Translations under genes and position numbers: made by a program
Notes under the pieces: generated by a model
Databases searched by the model: none
Seen by the model: the letters and a program-made list of their open reading frames with translations, nothing else
Told to the model about the DNA's origin: nothing
Part shown: positions 1-5,302 of the stretch, in pieces
Numbering within the stretch: the first letter of the stretch is position 1
Layout of the letters: every line of letters begins with the position of its first letter
Origin: Dehalococcoidia bacterium
GTDB lineage: Bacteria > Chloroflexota > Dehalococcoidia > JACVQG01 > JAHKAY01
Assembly (NCBI GenBank): GCA_030740315.1
Contig: JASLXN010000071.1
Coordinates: forward strand, 1-7,292
DNA length: 7,292 nt
Reading direction: 5' to 3'

Positions 1-125
1 TGGCCGTTAACGGCCACTTTTATGGGACGCAGGTTGGGATGCCACATCCGGGGGGTGCGCCTTTTGGAGTGGCTCACATTGTGCCCGAACTGGACTCCCT
101 TATTACAGACATAGCACTTAGCCAA
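1..125 (-). CDS. rpmB: 50S ribosomal protein L28, N-terminal part (3' end beyond the window)
   Basis: L28 is a small structural protein of the large ribosomal subunit. The minus strand reads 41 codons beginning MAKCYVCNKGVQFGHNVSHS, followed by KRRTPRMWHPNLRPIKVAVNG. This is the classic L28 opening: a CxxC pair (Cys4, Cys7) typical of zinc-binding L28 forms, the FGxNVSHSKRRT block and the W-x-PNL segment. The C-terminal third lies outside the window. The start is TTG at 125-123, chosen because L28 proteins begin at exactly this MAKC position and no in-frame ATG or GTG lies just upstream. An AAAGGGG Shine-Dalgarno-like tract (complement of 131-137) lies five bases before it. A short CGGC-GAA-GCCG hairpin (complement of 141-151) sits in the leader just before that site. 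The gene is divergent from the fakA operon and has its own promoter at 175-203. Confidence 0.94.
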   Translation of the reverse strand, partial: MAKCYVCNKGVQFGHNVSHSKRRTPRMWHPNLRPIKVAVNG

Positions 126-135
126 GACTTCCCCT

Positions 136-164
136 TTGACCGGCTTCGCCGAGTGGAGTAAAAT
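136..164 (+). promoter_or_regulatory. Sigma-70-type promoter for the fakA operon
   Basis: TTGACC at 136-141 serves as the -35 and TAAAAT at 159-164 as the -10, separated by 17 bases; both hexamers differ from consensus at one position. The expected start point is near 171, which gives a fakA leader of about 220 nt that includes the inverted-repeat element at 237-348. The promoter lies over the rpmB 5' leader and ribosome-binding region. This is a sequence match only; no start site has been measured. Confidence 0.6.
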
Positions 165-174
165 GCCAGCAACA

Positions 175-203
175 AGTATAGCATAATGGCCGTTTTAAAG
201 CAA
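175..203 (-). promoter_or_regulatory. rpmB: Sigma-70-type promoter for rpmB
   Basis: On the minus strand, TTGCTT (complement of 198-203) is a -35 and TATACT (complement of 175-180) a -10, with a 17-base spacer. The expected start point is near 168, giving an rpmB leader of about 43 nt, a normal length. It faces the fakA promoter, and the two predicted start points are only about three bases apart, so two RNA polymerases could hardly bind at once. Confidence 0.62.
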
Positions 204-236
204 GCTAACACCTACGAGAGAGCGCATAAACCGTCC

Positions 237-348
237 TTTGCCCGCCCACCCGCCCGTGGGATATATCTGGGGGGGTTCTCCCCTCAGGCCCTCTGGGAGT
301 CCGGGGGCGAAGCCCCCGAAGATATGTACCGGGCGGGCGGGTGGGAAA
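237..348. repeat. Inverted-repeat element with G-quadruplex arms, copy 1 (in the fakA leader)
   Basis: The outer arms 241-256 and 330-345 pair over 16 positions: 14 Watson-Crick pairs, one G·U (244/342) and one A·C mismatch (248/338). A second 6-bp stem joins 263-268 to 320-325. Inside are two hairpins: GGGG-TTCT-CCCC (272-283) and a perfect 7-bp stem with a GAA loop (302-308/312-318). The whole folds like a three-way junction. Each arm is four runs of three G or C separated by single bases, so it is a canonical G-quadruplex motif: plus strand at 331-345, minus strand at 241-255. Both outer ends read TTT…CCC inward. A related copy lies at 6994-7161. It lies downstream of the predicted fakA promoter, so it would be part of the mRNA leader. 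There is no T-tract after it, so it does not look like a terminator. A small non-autonomous mobile repeat (MITE/REP-like) is the likeliest identity, by inference; I see no target-site duplication. Confidence 0.72.
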
Positions 349-391
349 GAGAATGCTTGCTTAGCGACCTTTCAGACAAAGAAGAATGCCT

Positions 392-2014
392 ATGTTAACC
401 ACAATCGGCAAGAACGCTTATGATGGTAGCGTGCTGCGGGGTATGTTCACCGCCGCAACTCTGTGGTTGGAGAAGAGTTGCCACCAGATTGACGCTCTTA
501 ATGTGTTCCCCGTGCCCGACGGGGATACGGGCACCAACATGCTCCTCACCATGCGGTCCACCCTGGATGAAGTACGGGGGGACGAAGTACCGGCCGGGGT
601 GGTGGCCGGGGCCATGGCCCATGGAGCACTCATGGGGGCCAGGGGCAACTCCGGCGTAATTCTCTCCCAGTTCCTGCGCGGCCTGGCCCAGGGCCTGGAC
701 GGAAAAGAGCGGTTCAACCCCGCTGACTTCTCCGCAGCCCTGGAGCAAGCCGCCACCATGTCCTACAGGGGCCTGAGCCGTCCGGTGGAGGGCACTATCC
801 TGACCGTAATCCGGGACACGGCGGACGCCGCCCGTCAGGCGGTGGCTACCGCCGGGGACCTGGCCTCCCTGTTTAAGGTGCTGACCGCCGCCGCCGCTCA
901 GTCCGTGGCCCGCACGCCCACCCTGCTGCCGGTGCTGCGCCAGGCGGGGGTGGTGGATGCCGGTGGCCAGGGTTTCCTGGTTATCCTGGAGGGTGCACTG
1001 CGCTTCCTGCGGGGCCAGGAGATGGAGGGCGAGCCGGATATCATTTCCCCCTCCCTGCCCCTGGTGCTGATCGAGTATGAGATGGAGGAGGAGGAGGCCT
1101 ACGGCTACTGTACCGAGTTCCTCGTCCGTGGGGAATACCTGGACCCCGATTCAGTGAGGAGGAGGCTGGACAAGAAGGGGGTGTCTGTGATGGTGGTAGG
1201 GGATGAGGGGGCTATAAAGGTGCATCTTCACACCTTCGACCCCGGCGGTGCGCTCCGCTACGCCCTGAAGCTGGGAACCCTCCACGACATCCAAATCAAT
1301 AACATGGACGACCAGCACCGGGAGTTCCTGGAGATACGCCGGGCAGCGGTCCCGACGGTACCCGTAGCCACGGTAGCCGTGACCTGGGGAGAGGGCATGG
1401 CCCAGGTCTTCCAGAGCCTGGGGGCGACCGGGATAGTCCCCGGGGGCAGCACCATGAACCCCAGCACCAGGGAGATGCTGAGGGCCGTGGAGGCCGTCCC
1501 CTCACAGGTGGTCATCCTTCTACCCAACAACGGGAATGTGGTCCCCGCCGCCCAGCAGGTAGATTCACTCACCGGTAAACGGGTGGTGGTGATACCAACC
1601 CGCACCCTGCCCCAGGGAGTCACCGCTCTCTTGGCGTTCAACGCAGAGTCTCCGCTGGAGGAGACTGTAGCCGCCATGGAGGCCGCTACCCGCGATGTCA
1701 CGACGCTGGAGCTTACGCACGCGGTGCGCTCTACAACCATGCAGGGGCTGAAAGTGAGAAAGGGGCAGGGTATCGCCATTGTGGACGGAGAGATGATGGC
1801 TGCGGGGGACTCGCTTACCAGGGTGATTTCAAGCATATCCTCTCGCTTGGGTCTGGGGGAGAGGGAGGTGGTTACGCTCTATACCGGTGATGGTGCCGAC
1901 CCCGCAGAGACGGAAGCCATAGCGGGCCTGCTGCGCTCTTCCTGCGCTGGCCAGGTTGAGGTGGTCTACGGGGGGCAGCCTCACTATAATTATATCGTAT
2001 CGCTGGAGGAGTAA
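392..2014 (+). CDS. fakA: FakA-type fatty acid kinase (DAK2/DhaL domain protein, YloV family)
   Basis: FakA-family kinases transfer phosphate from ATP to a fatty acid held by a DegV/FakB protein, giving acyl-phosphate for membrane phospholipid synthesis in the cytoplasm. The 540-residue length is usual for the family. Residues about 5-205 are the DhaL-like ATP domain, with NVFPVPDGDTGTNM (37-50; metal-binding acidic residues Asp43/Asp45), ARGNSG (83-88) and DAGGQG (189-194). The middle domain carries Cys240 in YGYCTEF and the His278/His280 pair in KVHLHT, matching the Cys-His-His zinc site known in S. aureus FakA. The C-terminal DegV-like domain (about 320-540) ends in GGQPHYNYIVSLE, the normal family ending. 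Start: ATG 392 has an AGAAG motif seven bases upstream. ATG 386, two codons earlier, is in frame but leaves that motif no spacing. The gene opens the operon, and the adjacent DegV gene supports the kinase role. The substrate is inferred from family, not shown. Confidence 0.9.
   Translation: MLTTIGKNAYDGSVLRGMFTAATLWLEKSCHQIDALNVFPVPDGDTGTNMLLTMRSTLDEVRGDEVPAGVVAGAMAHGALMGARGNSGVILSQFLRGLAQGLDGKERFNPADFSAALEQAATMSYRGLSRPVEGTILTVIRDTADAARQAVATAGDLASLFKVLTAAAAQSVARTPTLLPVLRQAGVVDAGGQGFLVILEGALRFLRGQEMEGEPDIISPSLPLVLIEYEMEEEEAYGYCTEFLVRGEYLDPDSVRRRLDKKGVSVMVVGDEGAIKVHLHTFDPGGALRYALKLGTLHDIQINNMDDQHREFLEIRRAAVPTVPVATVAVTWGEGMAQVFQSLGATGIVPGGSTMNPSTREMLRAVEAVPSQVVILLPNNGNVVPAAQQVDSLTGKRVVVIPTRTLPQGVTALLAFNAESPLEETVAAMEAATRDVTTLELTHAVRSTTMQGLKVRKGQGIAIVDGEMMAAGDSLTRVISSISSRLGLGEREVVTLYTGDGADPAETEAIAGLLRSSCAGQVEVVYGGQPHYNYIVSLEE
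2005..2011 (+). promoter_or_regulatory. Ribosome-binding site that fixes the DegV-family start
   Basis: GGAGGAG lies inside the last codons of fakA, seven bases before the ATG at 2019. It is the strongest Shine-Dalgarno in the operon. It decides for the start at 2019 (protein beginning MLKIVTDSTSDLP) over an in-frame ATG at 1956, which would add 21 unrelated residues encoded inside fakA. Confidence 0.8.
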
Positions 2015-2018
2015 AATC

Positions 2019-2855
2019 ATGCTGAAGATAGTTACCGACAGCACTTCCGACCTCCCTCCGAAGCTGGCGCAAGAGTTGGATATAGCCGTGGTGCCCCTGT
2101 ACGTGCACTTCGGACAGGAGGTGTTCCGGGACGGGATTGACATTGCGGCGGATGATTTCTATCGGCGACAAGCCTCAACTCCCGTGTTCCCTACCACCTC
2201 TGCCCCTGGCCCCGGGGTGTTCGCTGAGGCCTATAAGGGTCTGGTTGACCAAGGCCATCAGGTAATCTCTATCCACATCTCCAGCAAGCTCTCCGCCACC
2301 TACCAGGCCGCTGTCACCGCCAGCCAGGACTTTGATAGCAGCAAGGTGACGGTTATAGACTCTCAGACCATCTCCCTGGGTCTGGGGCTGATGACCTTGG
2401 CCGTCGCACGGGCCGCTGCAGAAGGGCAATCACTGGAGCAAGTAGTAGCCCAGGTGGAACAAACCATTCCCAGGGTCCGTACCGTCTTTGTGCTGGACAC
2501 GCTGGAGTACTTGCAGAAAGGGGGCCGCATCGGCCGCGCCCAGGCCTTCATGGGCTCCCTGCTGAATGTGAAGCCGATATTGCATGTGAAGGATGGCGAG
2601 ATACACCCGCTGGAGCGGTCCCGGAGCCGTGCCAAGGCTCTCAACCGCGTATACGAGTTAGTCTCCGCCCGCAGCCCTCTTGAAGCCCTGGGTGTGGTCT
2701 ACTCCACTACGCCCGAGGAGGCAAAAGAGATGGCGGACAGACTGGCAGACCTGGCGCCAGATAGAGAGGTGTTCCTGGCCCAGGTGGGCCCGGTGCTGGG
2801 TGCCCACAGCGGCTATGGCGTTCTGGGAGTGGCGACCATTAGAGCCGAGATATGA
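2019..2855 (+). CDS. DegV family fatty-acid-binding protein (FakB-type partner of FakA)
   Basis: DegV/FakB proteins bury one fatty acid and present its carboxylate to FakA for phosphorylation. The 278 residues are a full-length family member. Seen in order: the N-terminal TDSTSDLP (6-13), PTTSAPGPGVF (58-68, the family's Thr/Ser carboxylate-binding loop), ISIHISSKLSATYQ (83-96, second Ser loop), DSQTISLGLGLM (114-125), LDTLEYLQKGGRIGRA (159-174, with Arg170), LLNVKPILHVKDGEI (181-195), and GAHSGYGVLG near the end (His263, where family members usually have GAHxGPGxLG). All lipid-site positions expected for FakB are filled, so it should be functional. It lies four bases after fakA and shares an ATGA with recG, so it is co-transcribed. 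Which fatty acids it prefers cannot be read from the sequence. Genomes often hold several DegV paralogues; adjacency makes this one a good candidate for the cognate FakB. Confidence 0.9.
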   Translation: MLKIVTDSTSDLPPKLAQELDIAVVPLYVHFGQEVFRDGIDIAADDFYRRQASTPVFPTTSAPGPGVFAEAYKGLVDQGHQVISIHISSKLSATYQAAVTASQDFDSSKVTVIDSQTISLGLGLMTLAVARAAAEGQSLEQVVAQVEQTIPRVRTVFVLDTLEYLQKGGRIGRAQAFMGSLLNVKPILHVKDGEIHPLERSRSRAKALNRVYELVSARSPLEALGVVYSTTPEEAKEMADRLADLAPDREVFLAQVGPVLGAHSGYGVLGVATIRAEI

Positions 2856-5302
2856 CCGGTGCGACCACCATAGATTCCCCGCCTTGGCTCGCATCATTGC
2901 GCCGCATACTCCTCCTGGAGCAAGAGCGGGGTTACGATGACCGGGCGGTGATTGGGGGGTTGGACGGCTTTCTGCGCCACAATATACCCACAGGCGCCCA
3001 GGGTATAGCCCGTCCCGGGCTGCTACGCCGCTTTAAAGAGCTGGGCCTGAGCGTACCATGCTATGTGGAGCGCACTCCCCAGGAGAGGGCCCAGTGGGTT
3101 GCCGGAGTGCTGGTCTTTCTGGATCAGGTGGAGCGCGCGGGAGTCCACACCCCAGCGTCTTCCACTGTGGCTACATCCCGTCCCGCCTCCCTTTCATCCA
3201 GGACTCATCGGCGGGCCGTCCCCCGTGTCCCCGTGCAGGGGGTTAATTTGGACTCGTCGCTGGGCCAACTCAAAGCGGCCCCGCCGTCCGTCCTCTCCCG
3301 GCTGGAGAAGATGGGGGTTACCACAGTACGGGATCTGCTCTATTTTTTCCCGCGCCGGCACCTAGACTACAGCCAGCTTAACACCGTGTCACAGCTTGAA
3401 ATCGGCCGGGATCAGACGGTCATCGTCCTGGTATGGGAGGCCCGCCTGACCGTGCTGGGAGGCCGAAGAGGCACCGAGGCCGTCCTGGGCGACGAGACGG
3501 GTAATGTGAGGGCGGTGTGGTTCAACCAGCCTTACTTGGCAAAGAAGCTGTCCACCAACAGCCGGTTGATGCTCAGCGGCATGGTGAGCCTGTTCAAGGG
3601 GCAAAAGGTGTTTGAGTCCCCGGCCTGGGAGCCATACGAGGAGGCGGAGACCATCCACACCGGCCGGCTGGTTCCGGTCTACCCCCTGACCGAGGGGCTT
3701 TATCCCAAAGCCGTCAGGCAGCTGACCAAGGCGGCGGTGGACTCCTGGGCGGGCTTGCTTGGCGAGTTCCTGCCCCCGGGGCTACTTCATGCCTGCGGCC
3801 TAGCCGGGCTGGCACAGGCGGCGCGCCAGGCACACTTCCCCGATGACCAGGAGACCAGGGGCCGTGCCGTGCGGCGGTTGGCCTTTGATGAGCTGTTCCT
3901 GTTGCAGATGGCCGTGTTCTCCCGTAAGCGTCAGTGGCAGCAGGCTCAACCCGGCCGTGCCCTGTCCCCCAGGCCGGAGGTGGTGGAGAGGTTCCTGGCA
4001 TCGCTGGACTTCGACCTCACTCTCGCACAGCAGCGTGCGCTTGACGAGGTGTTGAAAGACATAGCCCGGCCCCAGGCCATGGCCCGGCTCGTCCAGGGCG
4101 AGGTTGGCAGCGGCAAGACGGTGGTGGCAGTGGCCGCCCTGGTGGCTGCCGTTGCTGCCGGGTTCCAGGGGGCCTTCATGGCCCCCACCGAAATCCTGGC
4201 CGAGCAGCACTACCGCACCTTGTCCACCCTGTTTGGGGACGGCAATGGCAGGGAGAATATAACGGTGGCCCTGCTCACCGGGGGCCGTAGGACTGCCGGA
4301 AAGGCGGAGTTGTACCGGAAGGTGGCTGCCGGTGAGGTGGACATAGTGGTGGGCACACATGCCCTCATCCAGAAAGAAGTGGTCTTCAACCGACTGGGGC
4401 TGGTGGTGGTGGACGAGCAGCACCGCTTCGGCGTACTGCAGCGTTCCGCCCTGCGTGAGAAGGGCTATCACCCTCACATGCTGGTCATGACCGCCACCCC
4501 CATCCCCCGCACCCTGGCCCTCACCCTTTACGGAGACCTAGACCTGTCCGTCATAGACCAGCTACCCCCGGGCCGCCGGCGGATAAAGACCCGCTGGGCA
4601 GAGCCCCAGAAGCGCGAGGCGGCCTACGGCTTCGTTCGCAGCCAGGTGGCAGAGGGCCGCCAGGCCTTCATTATGTGCCCCCTGGTTGAAGAATCGGAGG
4701 TCATTGCCACCAAGGCGGCGTTGGCGGAATACGACCGACTGTCACATTGGGTATTTCCCACTCTCAGGTTAGGCTTGGTTCACGGCCGCCTGCGGTCAGC
4801 GGAGAAAGAAGCGGTGATGCACCGCTTCAGGGAGGGGGAGCTGGATGTTCTGGTGTCCACCCCCGTGGTGGAGGTGGGCATAGATATCCCTAATGCCACA
4901 GTCATGCTGGTGGAAGGGGCAGAGCGTTTCGGCCTATCCCAGCTGCACCAGTTCCGGGGACGGGTGGGCCGCGGGCAGCACGCCAGCTATTGTATACTGA
5001 TGGCGGACGACCCATCTCAGGAGGCCCAAGAGAGGCTCAAGATTGTAGAAGAAGTACATGACGGTTTTGTCTTGGCCGAGGAGGACCTGAGGCTCCGGGG
5101 GCCGGGGGAGTTCTTCGGCACCCGGCAGAGCGGCATGCCCGACATGAAGATGGCTCGCCTGACTGACCTGCCCCTTCTGGAGCTGGCACGGGAGCACGCC
5201 CACAACATGTTTGAGCAAGACCCAAACCTGTCCGATAAGGAGCACAAGGCCCTGGCCGCCGAGCTGCGCCGCCTGTATGGGGAAGGTGGTGAATGGAGTT
5301 GA
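2852..5302 (+). CDS. recG: ATP-dependent DNA helicase RecG (with N-terminal extension)
   Basis: RecG is a monomeric superfamily 2 translocase that reverses stalled replication forks and drives branch migration of Holliday junctions. The 816 residues exceed the usual ~690 because of an extra N-terminal region: a helical block at about 10-97 (ILLLEQERGYDDRAVIGGLD and following), then a Ser/Thr/Pro/Arg-rich linker at about 99-130. The core follows: wedge/OB domain about 135-290 (TVRDLLYFFPRRHLDYS, FNQPYLAKKL), motif I GEVGSGKT (416-423), motif II DEQH (521-524), motif III TATPIPRT (547-554), motif V region STPVVEVGID (669-678) and motif VI QLHQFRGRVGRG (697-708). The RecG-specific C-terminal block GPGEFFGTRQSGMPD is at 750-764. 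All catalytic motifs are intact. Motif I has Glu where most RecG have Asp, a mild change. ATG 2852 overlaps the preceding stop as ATGA, and no strong ribosome-binding site is seen, so translation probably depends on re-initiation. The N-terminal residues resemble extensions I recall in cyanobacterial and Dehalococcoidia RecG. Confidence 0.96.
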   Translation: MTGATTIDSPPWLASLRRILLLEQERGYDDRAVIGGLDGFLRHNIPTGAQGIARPGLLRRFKELGLSVPCYVERTPQERAQWVAGVLVFLDQVERAGVHTPASSTVATSRPASLSSRTHRRAVPRVPVQGVNLDSSLGQLKAAPPSVLSRLEKMGVTTVRDLLYFFPRRHLDYSQLNTVSQLEIGRDQTVIVLVWEARLTVLGGRRGTEAVLGDETGNVRAVWFNQPYLAKKLSTNSRLMLSGMVSLFKGQKVFESPAWEPYEEAETIHTGRLVPVYPLTEGLYPKAVRQLTKAAVDSWAGLLGEFLPPGLLHACGLAGLAQAARQAHFPDDQETRGRAVRRLAFDELFLLQMAVFSRKRQWQQAQPGRALSPRPEVVERFLASLDFDLTLAQQRALDEVLKDIARPQAMARLVQGEVGSGKTVVAVAALVAAVAAGFQGAFMAPTEILAEQHYRTLSTLFGDGNGRENITVALLTGGRRTAGKAELYRKVAAGEVDIVVGTHALIQKEVVFNRLGLVVVDEQHRFGVLQRSALREKGYHPHMLVMTATPIPRTLALTLYGDLDLSVIDQLPPGRRRIKTRWAEPQKREAAYGFVRSQVAEGRQAFIMCPLVEESEVIATKAALAEYDRLSHWVFPTLRLGLVHGRLRSAEKEAVMHRFREGELDVLVSTPVVEVGIDIPNATVMLVEGAERFGLSQLHQFRGRVGRGQHASYCILMADDPSQEAQERLKIVEEVHDGFVLAEEDLRLRGPGEFFGTRQSGMPDMKMARLTDLPLLELAREHAHNMFEQDPNLSDKEHKALAAELRRLYGEGGEWS

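Noticed and set aside
1..16. Perfect 16-bp palindrome TGGCCGTTAACGGCCA
   Set aside because: It lies within rpmB and encodes the ordinary L28 residues VAVNG. I see no second copy or reason to call it an operator.
178..187. TATAGCATAAT as a plus-strand -10 for fakA
   Set aside because: No -35-like hexamer sits at the right distance upstream, and the bases are better explained as the minus-strand rpmB -10 region.
237..348. Inverted repeat read as an intrinsic terminator
   Set aside because: Neither side is followed by a T-tract, and it lies in a leader between divergent genes rather than after a gene.
386..391. ATG 386 as the fakA start
   Set aside because: It is in frame and adds only Met-Pro, but the AGAAG motif at 380-384 is almost touching it, whereas it is well spaced for ATG 392. 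Not excluded.
186..398. A 70-codon plus-strand open frame upstream of fakA
   Set aside because: Most of it runs through the inverted-repeat element, it has no clear ribosome-binding site, and it overlaps the fakA start. Its residues follow the GC-rich repeat rather than a protein pattern.
1956..2018. A 21-residue longer start for the DegV-family protein
   Set aside because: It would lie inside the end of fakA. The family begins at MLKIVTDSTSD, and a strong GGAGGAG site serves 2019.
3800..4477. Long minus-strand open frame (225 codons) opposite recG
   Set aside because: It is an antisense shadow of the GC-rich recG coding sequence, with low-complexity residues and no recognisable motif. The same holds for the other antisense frames over fakA, argS and degV.
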